Assembly (NCBI GenBank): GCA_002973635.1
Contig: CP027224.1
Location: 1,188,501 to 1,252,500 of the forward strand
Direction: 5' to 3'
Length of the DNA: 64,000 bases
Source of the DNA: Lysinibacillus sp. B2A1
GTDB lineage: Bacteria; Bacillota; Bacilli; Bacillales_A; Planococcaceae
The first letter of the stretch is position 1. Every line of letters starts with the position of its first letter. Positions 19,507 through 27,026 of the stretch are shown here, piece after piece. Below the pieces are notes generated by a model. That model was given only the letters and a program-made list of their open reading frames with translations. It ran no database searches and had not been told where the DNA came from. The position numbers and the translations under genes were made by a program.

Positions 19507-19553
19507 TTATATTTGTCTGTAAAGATGTTCAAATGTGTAAGGAAACCATGTAT

Positions 19554-19622
19554 TTTGTCAAAAGATTTTAAGGAAATGATGCGATTGTTTGACAATATTT
19601 GTGAGCATAACGTGCTAACTTT
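19554..19622 (+). promoter_or_regulatory. Candidate Spo0A-controlled spoIIG promoter
   Basis: TTTGTCAAA at 19554-19562 and, in the opposite orientation, TTTGACAAT at 19588-19596 resemble Spo0A boxes (TTTGTCRAA). The second contains TTGACA at 19589-19594, which can act as -35; a -10-like TAACTT begins 21 nt further at 19616. The B. subtilis spoIIG promoter has Spo0A boxes and an unusually long 22-bp spacer, so the arrangement fits, though the -10 is weak. Confidence 0.45.
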
Positions 19623-19642
19623 GTAAGTAGGAGGCGGCTGTT

Positions 19643-20476
19643 ATGTATGGAGAATGGCTGGTGCTCATTAATACGCTATTTAATCTAGCGATACTCACGT
19701 TTACGGCAAAGGTAACAGGGGTTTTTGTAAAGAATACAAGATTATTAATGAGTTCGATTTGTAGTAGTTTTGTAGCTGTAATTGGTGGTCAATTGCTGTG
19801 GACAACATTGCTGAGCTTTATTTTATTAATTGGTATAGCTTTTCGCTTTAAGCTTCGAAGTTTTCAAAAACAAGGGCCAATTGTTTTTACAGCAACAATT
19901 ATTATTGGAGGGTTACTTACAGCATTACAACCCTATTTAAAAAATCTTTCTATCATTCATTTTATTATTATTTGCCTACTCTTAGCTGTTGGTAACCTAG
20001 TTGTTTTTTATAAGCAATGGGGATTTGTTAAGCTTGAGCGTTTAAGTGGACAGTTTGTTTTTGATACAACATTAACAATTTTTGATGTAACAATACCGCT
20101 CTCTGCTTTTGTAGATACGGGAAATCAAGCAATTGAACCTCTATCAGGAAAGCCAGTTCACTTTGTCTCTTATACAGCGTTAAAACCACATTTACCTGCA
20201 GCATTTTGCAAATCATTAGTAGAATGGCAAGAAACGGATCCGTATAATGTATCCATGTTTTCAGAAGATTATCAGCGTTTAATTCGTTTTATTCATGTCA
20301 ATACAGTACAACAGCAATCAGTTGTGCTAGGCTTTCGCTTTAATGTGTGGCAAATAAAGGGGGAGCCCCCACAAGTGAAAACAAATGAATATATCGTTTT
20401 AACAAAGAAGGCTAAAAATTTTCCACATAGCACAGCAGCAATTTTACATTTTTCAGCGCTTTCAAATAACTCATAG
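19643..20476 (+). CDS. spoIIGA: Sporulation sigma-E processing aspartic protease SpoIIGA
   Basis: Membrane-bound aspartic protease that removes the pro-sequence of pro-SigE in the mother cell after a signal from the forespore (SpoIIR). The N-terminal 125 residues form about five membrane helices; the cytoplasmic C-terminal domain carries the catalytic motif DTGN at D158. At 277 aa it is shorter than B. subtilis SpoIIGA (309 aa) and diverged, but the motif and its place directly before sigE make the call secure. ATG 19643 follows AGGAGG. Thirteen nt separate it from sigE. Confidence 0.93.
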   Translation: MYGEWLVLINTLFNLAILTFTAKVTGVFVKNTRLLMSSICSSFVAVIGGQLLWTTLLSFILLIGIAFRFKLRSFQKQGPIVFTATIIIGGLLTALQPYLKNLSIIHFIIICLLLAVGNLVVFYKQWGFVKLERLSGQFVFDTTLTIFDVTIPLSAFVDTGNQAIEPLSGKPVHFVSYTALKPHLPAAFCKSLVEWQETDPYNVSMFSEDYQRLIRFIHVNTVQQQSVVLGFRFNVWQIKGEPPQVKTNEYIVLTKKAKNFPHSTAAILHFSALSNNS

Positions 20477-20489
20477 AGGGGGAGAACTA

Positions 20490-21197
20490 TTGCTTCTTAG
20501 GCTACTTGCTAGCTTGAAAAAATTATGGAGTAAGTTTCGGAGTCGTGAAACGTACTATATAGGGGGAAATGATTCATTGCCAGTGCCATTAAGTCGAGAA
20601 GAAGAAGTTACAGTCATTGCATCCTTTATGAATGGTGATTTACGAGCTAGAGACACACTAATTGAACGTAATTTACGTCTTGTTGTTTATATTGCTAGAC
20701 GTTTTGATAATACGGGTACGCCGATTGAGGATTTAATTAGTATTGGCTCGATTGGTTTAATTAAGGCAATTGAAACGTTCAATACAGATAAAAATATTAA
20801 ACTTGCAACGTATGCTTCTCGTTGTATTGAAAATGAAATTTTAATGCATTTACGGAAAACAAGTCGCATGAAAGGTGAAGTTTCGCTAGACGAACCACTT
20901 AATTCTGATGCTGATGGCAATGAATTACTGTTGTCTGATATTTTAGGCACAGAAGAGCATATTATTTTAGACAATGTAGAAAAGAAAATTGAGCGTCAAC
21001 ATATGTTTCATGCTATTAATTTACTAGGTGCGCGTGAAAGATATATTATGGAATGTCGTTTTGGCCTTAACGGTAAAGTTGAAATGACACAAAAAGAAGT
21101 TGCAGATCATTTAGGGATTTCACAATCTTATATTTCCCGATTAGAGAAGAAAATCATTCAAGATTTACGTGAAAATTTAAACCAGCCAATATCTTAG
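20490..21197 (+). CDS. sigE: RNA polymerase sporulation sigma factor SigE precursor
   Basis: 235-aa pro-SigE, the first mother-cell sigma factor. The basic, amphipathic pro-sequence (about residues 1-21) ends just before YYIGG, the place of processing by SpoIIGA in B. subtilis. Regions 2 ([16 protein letters not shown], then the [15 protein letters not shown] segment) and 4 (a helix-turn-helix around [15 protein letters not shown]) are intact. The start is TTG 20490 with GGGGGAG 5 nt upstream. Confidence 0.96.
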   Translation: MLLRLLASLKKLWSKFRSRETYYIGGNDSLPVPLSREEEVTVIASFMNGDLRARDTLIERNLRLVVYIARRFDNTGTPIEDLISIGSIGLIKAIETFNTDKNIKLATYASRCIENEILMHLRKTSRMKGEVSLDEPLNSDADGNELLLSDILGTEEHIILDNVEKKIERQHMFHAINLLGARERYIMECRFGLNGKVEMTQKEVADHLGISQSYISRLEKKIIQDLRENLNQPIS

Positions 21198-21239
21198 GGA
21201 GGGAAAATTAACCTGCCTAAAATTGGTCATAGCTTTTGT

Positions 21240-21267
21240 GCATATTCTTGTTTCTCTCGGACAAACT
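21240..21267 (+). promoter_or_regulatory. Candidate SigF/SigG-type promoter of sigG
   Basis: GCATA at 21240-21244 and GGACAAACT at 21259-21267 fit the -35 GYATA and -10 GGNNANANT patterns of forespore promoters, with a 14-nt spacer. It sits 44 nt before the sigG ATG. B. subtilis sigG is transcribed by SigF and SigG from this place. Confidence 0.45.
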
Positions 21268-21311
21268 GATGTCACGGTTTAGTCAGAGAATAACATCCGG
21301 AGGAATCGAAT

Positions 21312-22085
21312 ATGCGAACTAAAGTAGATCTTTGCGGCTTAGATACATCGACTTTGCCAATTTTAAAGCACGAGGAAATGAAGGAACTCTTCATCCGATT
21401 ACAAGCAGGAGAAACCGAGATTAGAGAAGAGCTTGTGATGTGCAATTTAAGGTTAGTGCTCAGTATTGTTGGTAGATTTGCCTATAGGGGTGAACAGGCA
21501 GATGATTTATTTCAGGTAGGCTGCATCGGCCTCATGAAAGCCATCGATCATTTTGATTTAAAGCATAATGTACGATTTTCAACATATGCTGTACCAATGA
21601 TCATTGGTGAAATTCGTCGCCATCTGCGTGATCATCATGCGTTACGTGTTTCTCGTTCTTTAAGAGATATTGCGTATAAAGCAATGCAGGCAAAAGAGCA
21701 ATGGATAACTGACAATTTACGAGAACCAACGATTGAAGAAATTGCAGAAATGATTGACATGAAAAAGGAAGATGTTTTATTTGCTTTAGATGCCATTCAA
21801 GATCCAGTTTCTTTACAAGAGCCTATTTATTCAGACGGTGGAGACGCTGTTTATATGATGGATCAATTACGTGATGATGATGTATCTGAAGATCAATGGG
21901 TTGCCTACGTGTCGGTGAAGGAAAGTTTGCAAAAATTAGATGAGCGACAACAAATGATTGTTGCCAAGCGCTTTTATTATGGTGAGACACAAACAGAAAT
22001 TGCAAAAGAATTGGGAATCTCTCAAGCGCAAATTTCACGTTTAGAAAAAAATGCGATTGAAACAATGCAGAAAGATTATAAGTAG
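21312..22085 (+). CDS. sigG: RNA polymerase late forespore sigma factor SigG
   Basis: 257-aa sigma factor for late forespore genes. The N-terminal VDLCGLDTSTLPILKHEEM segment, region 2 (DDLFQVGCIGLMKAIDHFDL, then FSTYAVPMIIGEIRRHLRD) and the region 4 helix-turn-helix (ELGISQAQISRLEK) match SigG as recalled from B. subtilis (260 aa). CGGAGG lies 7 nt upstream of ATG 21312. The 114-nt gap after sigE holds its own forespore-type promoter. A strong terminator follows the stop codon. Confidence 0.97.
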   Translation: MRTKVDLCGLDTSTLPILKHEEMKELFIRLQAGETEIREELVMCNLRLVLSIVGRFAYRGEQADDLFQVGCIGLMKAIDHFDLKHNVRFSTYAVPMIIGEIRRHLRDHHALRVSRSLRDIAYKAMQAKEQWITDNLREPTIEEIAEMIDMKKEDVLFALDAIQDPVSLQEPIYSDGGDAVYMMDQLRDDDVSEDQWVAYVSVKESLQKLDERQQMIVAKRFYYGETQTEIAKELGISQAQISRLEKNAIETMQKDYK

Positions 22086-22090
22086 TAGAC

Positions 22091-22119
22091 AATGCGCACC
22101 TGAGCTTTCGGTGCGCATT
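22091..22119 (+). terminator. Rho-independent terminator after sigG
   Basis: A perfect 10-bp stem pairs 22091-22100 (AATGCGCACC) with 22110-22119 around a 9-nt loop, followed by TTAT. It begins 5 nt after the sigG stop. Confidence 0.8.
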
Positions 22120-22122
22120 TTA

Positions 22123-22689
22123 TCTTCATTCAGCAAATGTTCTTGTATCGAAAGCATAGCGGCATGTTTTATGCGCGTAAGTGTAGCGGCAGCAGCAGAT
22201 ACAGAAGACTCCCACCTCTACAGGTGGTGAGATGAAAGCGGTTTTGGTTCCTTTTCAGTGGGTGTCGAAACATCTACTGAAATAGAGGAACTCAGGCTAA
22301 GAACTTCACTTCCTGTGAAAACACCTGAGTGATCAACATCATGTTGCTACCGCTGCGTTATCACTATGCTTTAGCACAAAAAACATCTGTTGGCCCAAAG
22401 GCTCCCGGCGGATGTCACGGATTTTCAAAGGAATGAATAAAGGATGTAAGCCTAAAATCTTCGCATCCTGCGAAAACGGCTAACTGACCTGCATCGGTAA
22501 AAACGCCATGTCCTGTGGCATTACCGAAATGACCGATATCCTGTCGGTCCTCGTGCAGGCCTAGTCACAATTCAAAATCCGGACGCATTGTTTATCTGTG
22601 CGAAAGCGAAGCGACAGCAACAAATGTTTTCTGTATCGAAAGCATAGCGGCAGCTACAATTACGCCAAGGCGAAATTGATCTTCATTCA
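22123..22689 (+). repeat. Composite structured repeat copy 1 (after sigG terminator)
   Basis: Fills most of the 700-nt gap between sigG and ylmC; no gene is seen. In order: header with CAGCAAATG and GTATCGAAAGCATAGCGG; CCACCT/AGGTGG hairpin (about 22212-22226); 12-bp hairpin 22254-22265 / 22270-22281; junction module with stem CTCAGG 22291-22296 / CCTGAG 22324-22329 around a TTCAC-ttcct-GTGAA hairpin; CAACA-tca-TGTTG hairpin (22334-22346); cloverleaf-like module closed by CGGATTTT 22418-22425 / AAAATCCG 22574-22581; one 36-bp-type unit (22591-22622); terminal hairpin 22657-22666 / 22669-22678. ATCTTCATTCA occurs at both ends (22122-22132, 22679-22689). Confidence 0.8.
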
Positions 22690-22720
22690 ACTATCTAACA
22701 ATACATAACATAAATATAAA

Positions 22721-22749
22721 GTGACAGCATACTTTGATGAAGATAATAG
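22721..22749 (+). promoter_or_regulatory. Possible SigA promoter of ylmC
   Basis: GTGACA (22721-22726) and TAATAG (22744-22749) are 17 nt apart and 37 nt before the ylmC ATG. Each hexamer has two mismatches or so, so this is a weak candidate. Confidence 0.3.
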
Positions 22750-22785
22750 TGGATGTCATAAAGTAATTGTTACAGGAGGGATAAA

Positions 22786-23022
22786 ATGCGTTTTTCAATG
22801 TTACAACAAAAAGAAGTTATTGAAGCAGGTAATGGACGTTTTTTAGGGTTCGTGGTAGATGCAGAAGTTTCAAAAGAAACAGGCTATGTGACAGCGTTTA
22901 TGATTGCAGAGCCTCGAAAATATCTTGGCCTTTTTCGGGGGGAAGATTCTGTTAGAAAGGTATACATGAAAGATGTACTTGTGGTTGGGAAAGATGTTAT
23001 TTTAGTTAAAGCAATATCTTAA
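22786..23022 (+). CDS. ylmC: YlmC/YmxH family PRC-barrel protein
   Basis: 78-aa small soluble protein with a PRC-barrel-like fold: an N-terminal LQQKEVIEAGNGRFLGFVVD segment and a C-terminal VYMKDVLVVGKDVILVK segment. YlmC/YmxH members are linked to sporulation by name and position; the molecular role is unknown. In B. subtilis ylmC follows sigG and precedes ylmD. Here the laccase-domain gene ylmD is missing. ACAGGAGGG lies 8 nt before ATG 22786. Confidence 0.85.
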   Translation: MRFSMLQQKEVIEAGNGRFLGFVVDAEVSKETGYVTAFMIAEPRKYLGLFRGEDSVRKVYMKDVLVVGKDVILVKAIS

Positions 23023-23167
23023 TTATTGTTGCCTATTATGAGCCAAGCTATTTTCATTTACTATGAATGATGTGCATGTCCTTTCACATAAGTCAGGCTA
23101 TTCATTGATAATTCAGGCATTGCTTGTTACAATAAAGGAAACTATTGTTGTAAAGTTGGGAAAAACA

Positions 23168-23872
23168 GTGACAAAAATTTTATCAAATTTAAACAGAATT
23201 AATGACCTTATACATGTAGCTCAAAAAAGATCAAATTGGGAAACAGAGAAAGTTCAAATTATTGCAGTAACAAAAGAAGTTTCAGTTGAAAGAACACAAG
23301 AAGCAATCAATGCAGGACTTCTTCATCTAGGAGAAAATCGTCCAGAGGGCTTAAGTCGAAAAATAGAAGCAATTCAAGCGGATGTAAATTGGCATTATAT
23401 TGGTTCTTTACAAACACGTAAAGTAAAACAAGTGATTAACAATATTGATTATTTACATTCATTGGATCGATTAAGTTTGGCAGAAGAAATCGAAAAAAGA
23501 GCAGACAAACCTGTAAAATGCTTTGTTCAAATTAATGTATCAGGTGAAGAATCAAAACATGGCTTAACGATTAAAGAAGCCCTGCCTTTTATTCAATCTT
23601 TATCAAGTTTTACGAAAATTCAAGTAGTTGGTTTAATGACGATGGCACCAAATACAGATGACGATAACATCATTCGTACTGTTTTTAAGCAATTAAAACA
23701 ATGTCAACAGCAAATAGCCGAGCAGGGATTCGTACACGCACCTTGTACCGAGTTATCAATGGGCATGTCTAATGACTTTGAAATTGCGGTAGAGGAAGGA
23801 GCTACATTCGTTCGAGTCGGAACGGCTCTTGTTGGAAATGAAAGAGGGGAACAGGATGAGCATGAAAAATAA
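23168..23872 (+). CDS. ylmE: YggS/YlmE-family pyridoxal phosphate homeostasis protein
   Basis: About 234-aa PLP-binding alanine-racemase-fold protein of the PLPBP family, involved in vitamin B6 and amino acid homeostasis rather than a known catalysis. The PLP lysine is in IIAVTKEVS near the N-terminus; the [12 protein letters not shown] segment, then GLMTMAP and [18 protein letters not shown], are family signatures. The usual length is 225-235 aa, so GTG 23168 is chosen; TTG 23156 is possible, and neither has a strong ribosome site. It overlaps sepF by 17 nt, a division-linked context conserved across Gram-positives. Confidence 0.88.
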   Translation: MTKILSNLNRINDLIHVAQKRSNWETEKVQIIAVTKEVSVERTQEAINAGLLHLGENRPEGLSRKIEAIQADVNWHYIGSLQTRKVKQVINNIDYLHSLDRLSLAEEIEKRADKPVKCFVQINVSGEESKHGLTIKEALPFIQSLSSFTKIQVVGLMTMAPNTDDDNIIRTVFKQLKQCQQQIAEQGFVHAPCTELSMGMSNDFEIAVEEGATFVRVGTALVGNERGEQDEHEK

Positions 23873-24356
23873 AATTAAAAACTTCTTTTATCTTGAGGAA
23901 GAATTAGAAGAAGAAATCACGCAAGCTCCTATTCAACAGCAACAACAACCCGTACATCATCAGCAACCGATTCATTCAGTAAAGCCTAAAAAGATTATGA
24001 AAGAGCGCAAGGCACCCATTCACGAAATTGTTCCACAGAGTGCTGCTCCTGCAAACAACATTGTTAGCTTACAGGCAGCTATGAACTCTAAAGGGGCTAA
24101 GGTTGTATTAGTAGAGCCTAGAGTCTATGCTGAAGCGCAGGATATCGCTGAACATTTAAAAAACAAACGAGCAACAATCGTCAATCTACAACGAATTGAA
24201 CGTGAACAGGGCGTACGAATTATTGATTTTTTAAGTGGCACAGTTTATGCACTTGGCGGCGATATCCAGAGAATTGGTAAGGATATTTTCTTATGTACAC
24301 CTGATAATGTAGAAGTGTCTGGCGAAATTTCAAATTTTATTTTAGACGATAATTAA
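23856..24356 (+). CDS. sepF: Cell division protein SepF
   Basis: 166-aa FtsZ-binding protein that polymerises into rings and anchors Z-ring filaments to the membrane. The N-terminal amphipathic helix [13 protein letters not shown] is the membrane anchor; a Gln/His-rich variable linker (about 20-60) precedes the conserved SepF domain (about 70-160) with [19 protein letters not shown] and [17 protein letters not shown]. The start ATG 23856 lies inside the ylmE 3' end, 5 nt after GAGGGGA. It replaces or assists FtsA in tethering FtsZ. Confidence 0.95.
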   Translation: MSMKNKIKNFFYLEEELEEEITQAPIQQQQQPVHHQQPIHSVKPKKIMKERKAPIHEIVPQSAAPANNIVSLQAAMNSKGAKVVLVEPRVYAEAQDIAEHLKNKRATIVNLQRIEREQGVRIIDFLSGTVYALGGDIQRIGKDIFLCTPDNVEVSGEISNFILDDN

Positions 24357-24376
24357 TAGCGAGGATTGTAGTATAT

Positions 24377-24658
24377 ATGACTTTTTATTATGTTTTGAGG
24401 TTTGTATCATTAGCGTTTGATATTTACTCACTAATGTTAATAGCCTATATTTTAATGTCTTGGGTACCTGCTGCTCAAAATTCATCTATTGGACGCATAC
24501 TGGCAAATTTATGTGAGCCTTATCTTGGTATCTTTAGACGATTTATTCCGCCAATAGGCATGATCGATATTTCTCCTATCGTTGCAATATTTGTCCTTAA
24601 TTTTGTTCAAAGAGGGGTTATTATTGTCATTCAAAAAATTTACTTTATGTTAATGTAA
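24377..24658 (+). CDS. ylmG: YggT family membrane protein YlmG
   Basis: 93-aa membrane protein with two hydrophobic segments (about 8-28 and 66-88) separated by the family core SWVPAAQNSSIGRILANLCEP (first and last parts conserved) and FRRFIPPIGMIDISP. YggT proteins lie next to sepF in most Gram-positives and have been linked to membrane or division functions without a defined mechanism. Twenty nt separate it from sepF. A hairpin with a T-tract follows the stop. Confidence 0.88.
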   Translation: MTFYYVLRFVSLAFDIYSLMLIAYILMSWVPAAQNSSIGRILANLCEPYLGIFRRFIPPIGMIDISPIVAIFVLNFVQRGVIIVIQKIYFMLM

Positions 24659-24661
24659 AAG

Positions 24662-24691
24662 AAATCCTCACAAATGGTGGGGATTTTTTAT
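24662..24691 (+). terminator. Rho-independent terminator after ylmG
   Basis: A 10-bp stem (24662-24671 with 24677-24686, one G-U) with a 5-nt loop is followed by TTTTATTTT. It probably ends the ylmC-ylmG transcript or lowers read-through into ylmH. Confidence 0.7.
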
Positions 24692-24805
24692 TTTAGGGAA
24701 TACTAACAAATGATAAATAGTTAAAATAACTAAATTGTGGTTACTAAACATGAAAGTACCAATGAAATTGTACTAGTAAAAGAGAGATAATAGAGGTGTA
24801 GTTAA

Positions 24806-25594
24806 ATGGAGCATTTAATACAACATTTTAGAAAAGAAGAACAGCCTTTTATTGAACAAGTGGTAAACTGGCAGCGGGAAGTGGAGGACCGCTACGCACC
24901 AAAGCTTACTGATTTTTTAGATCCTCGTCAACGCTTTATCGTAACATCCATTATTGGACAATATGACACATTACAAACGGCCAGTGCTGGACTTTTTAAT
25001 GAGGCAGAAAGACAAAGAATGCTCATTTATCCAACTTATTATGAGCCAGGGGAGGAAGATTTTCAGTTTACGGTGTTTACCATTCAATATCCTATAAAAT
25101 TTGTACAATTGCGTCATCCAGACGTACTTGGCGCATTATTATCATTGGGGTTGAATCGAGGTAAATTTGGTGATATCCGTGTTGATGAACACCATGTCCA
25201 GTTTGTAGTAGCAAATGAGATAGCAGAGTATGTCCGCTTGCATTTAACAGGCATTGGCAAGGTAAAAGTGCATGTAGAATCCATAAAAGAGACGGAGCCG
25301 ATTCTGCAAAATGAGGAAGAATGGCTAGAAGAGTCTCACACGGTTACGTCAATGCGATTAGATGTTATTATCGCAACAGTTTTAAAGGTTTCTCGTCAAA
25401 AGGCACAGGCTTTAATTACAGGTAATAAAGTGCGTGTCAATTGGACAGAGCGAGATACAGTTGCTTTTGAATTACAAGAGGGGGATATTTTATCTATTCG
25501 AGGTAGTGGCCGAGTAAAAATTCTAATGACAGAAGGCCGAACAAAAAAAGATAAAATCCGTTTACAAGTCGGTCGTTTGACCCAAAAAGGTTGA
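24806..25594 (+). CDS. ylmH: S4-domain RNA-binding protein YlmH
   Basis: 262-aa protein with an N-terminal YlmH domain (about 1-170) and a C-terminal S4 RNA-binding domain (about 180-245; MRLDVIIATVLKVSRQKAQ, then ITGNKVRVNW). YlmH has recently been linked to rescue of ribosome-associated quality control in B. subtilis; older work places it with division genes. The gene lies between ylmG and divIVA in the conserved order. GAGG(T)G lies 9 nt before ATG 24806. Confidence 0.9.
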   Translation: MEHLIQHFRKEEQPFIEQVVNWQREVEDRYAPKLTDFLDPRQRFIVTSIIGQYDTLQTASAGLFNEAERQRMLIYPTYYEPGEEDFQFTVFTIQYPIKFVQLRHPDVLGALLSLGLNRGKFGDIRVDEHHVQFVVANEIAEYVRLHLTGIGKVKVHVESIKETEPILQNEEEWLEESHTVTSMRLDVIIATVLKVSRQKAQALITGNKVRVNWTERDTVAFELQEGDILSIRGSGRVKILMTEGRTKKDKIRLQVGRLTQKG

Positions 25595-25689
25595 AAATCA
25601 AGTGAATTTCATTAATATTTACTGCTAAGTTGTCGGAACAATTGTATAATAGAAAATACGAATGTACATGTAAAGGAGAGAAGGATCGT

Positions 25690-26214
25690 ATGCCATTATC
25701 ACCTATTGATATACATAATAAGGAGTTTACAAAATCCTTCAGGGGCTATGCTGAGGATGAAGTAAATGAATTTTTAGATCAAATTATTAAAGACTACGAA
25801 ATTTTATTACGTGAAAAAAAGGACGTTGAAAAACAGTTAGAGATGGCCTTAGAACAAGCAAGGCATTTTAACACCTTAGAGGAAACGTTACAAAAATCAA
25901 TTGTTGTAGCACAAGAGGCTGCTGATGAGGTGCGAAGAAATTCACAAAAAGAGGCAAAGCTTATTGTGAAAGAAGCAGAGAAAAATGCTGATCGCATTCT
26001 CAATGAAGCCTTAACAAAGGCTCGTAAAGTAACAATTGAAATTGATGAGCTAAAAAAGCAATCCAAGGTATTTCGTAATCGATTTAAAATGCTTGTAGAG
26101 GCACAACTTGATTTACTAAATGCAGACGACTGGGATCATTTGTTACAATATGATATAGATTTAACAGACATTCAATCATCTGTGGGTGAGGCACAGGAAT
26201 CAGATCAAATTTAA
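25690..26214 (+). CDS. divIVA: Septum site-determining protein DivIVA
   Basis: 174-aa coiled-coil protein binding negatively curved membrane at poles and septa. The N-terminal lipid-binding domain (PLSPIDIHNKEFTKSFRGY, residues 2-20) contains the conserved F and R that insert in the membrane; two coiled-coil stretches follow (about 25-60 and 65-150). The start is ATG 25690 with AAAGGAGAG upstream; a longer open frame from 25630 has no support. A -10-like TATAAT lies at 25645-25650. The stop codon falls within the first bases of the downstream repeat. Confidence 0.95.
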   Translation: MPLSPIDIHNKEFTKSFRGYAEDEVNEFLDQIIKDYEILLREKKDVEKQLEMALEQARHFNTLEETLQKSIVVAQEAADEVRRNSQKEAKLIVKEAEKNADRILNEALTKARKVTIEIDELKKQSKVFRNRFKMLVEAQLDLLNADDWDHLLQYDIDLTDIQSSVGEAQESDQI

Positions 26215-26520
26215 CTTCTTTCAGCAAATGTTTTTTTGTATCGAAAGCATAGCGGCAGATGTTTTATGCGCGAAAGCGTAGCGTCAGCGGCAGATACATT
26301 GAGATTAATGAGAATTTAAACTACTTTTCAGCGGGTGTCCAAACACCCGCTGAAAGAAGTTAAGCCTCCGGCGGATGTCACAGAATCGGACAGGAGTTAA
26401 TATAAGATGTTAGCCTAAAATCATCATCGCAACCATACGATAACGGCTAACTGACCTGCATCAGGCAGGCCTAAGCATAAAGCCGATTCTGGACGCAATT
26501 ATGCCGAGGCATAATTGATC
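26209..26520 (+). repeat. Composite structured repeat copy 2 (directly after divIVA)
   Basis: Starts ATTTAACTTCTTTCAGC, overlapping the divIVA stop codon, and ends after the terminal hairpin. Modules: header, GCGAAAGCG microrepeats, a perfect 13-bp hairpin 26326-26338 / 26343-26355 with loop CCAA, then the cloverleaf-like module. That module is closed by CAGAATCGG 26381-26389 / CCGATTCTG 26483-26491, with GTTAGCC 26409-26415 / GGCTAAC 26445-26451 and CCTGC 26455-26459 / GCAGG 26465-26469 inside. The terminal hairpin is 26496-26505 / 26508-26517. The CTCAG junction module is absent from this copy. Confidence 0.8.
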
Positions 26521-26559
26521 AGCTATTATTGCGTGACGTATGAGCGTAATAAGTGAAAC

Positions 26560-26588
26560 TTGACGTGATTGTTTGATTTTCATATACT
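26560..26588 (+). promoter_or_regulatory. SigA promoter of ileS
   Basis: TTGACG (26560-26565), a 17-nt spacer and TATACT (26583-26588) form a strong SigA promoter upstream of the T-box leader. The predicted transcript start is near 26595. Confidence 0.75.
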
Positions 26589-26599
26589 AATGAAATAGT

Positions 26600-26865
26600 A
26601 ATTATTTTAAACAGATATGCATACTGGCAGAGACGAAGACAGTATTTGTTAGGCGTAGCAAAGCGATTTGGGGATAGTGTGAGCCCAAACAAGCAAATAA
26701 CAATGAACATCACTTCAGAGCTAAATAACTGAATGGAAGTAAGTTATTTCGTGATGCACAACGTTAACGTGCTTAAAGAGGTAGTACAAATTTGTGCTAC
26801 AAGTAGGGTGGTACCGCGAGTATAAGCTTCTCGTCCCTTAGTGGGGATAGAGAGGCTTTTTTTAT
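26600..26865 (+). promoter_or_regulatory. T-box leader (isoleucine-specific) of ileS
   Basis: The T-box sequence AGGGTGGTACCGCG lies at 26805-26818, followed by a terminator hairpin (about 26824-26858) with a T7 run. Stem I elements (GTGTGAGCCC, then GAACATCAC) precede it; the likely specifier codon is ATC at 26709-26711, an isoleucine codon. Uncharged tRNA-Ile would stabilise the antiterminator and switch on ileS. About 160 nt separate the terminator from the ileS start and show no other feature. Confidence 0.92.
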
Positions 26866-27026
26866 TTGCTTAATTTCCAACGAACAGCTACTTTTCTTTC
26901 GTTAAATCGTAAACGATGAATGTAAGGCTTAAACGTATTGAATTCGCCAAGAGCTGTCATATGTATATGAATGCCTTAAGCATTAGTTTTGTTCTTTGTG
27001 TGTAAAAATAAAGGAGGAATAGAAGT

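Noticed and set aside
18720..19522. Small open frames between ftsZ and spoIIGA
   Set aside because: They lie inside the inverted repeats and the terminator hairpin, with no ribosome site and no recognisable protein.
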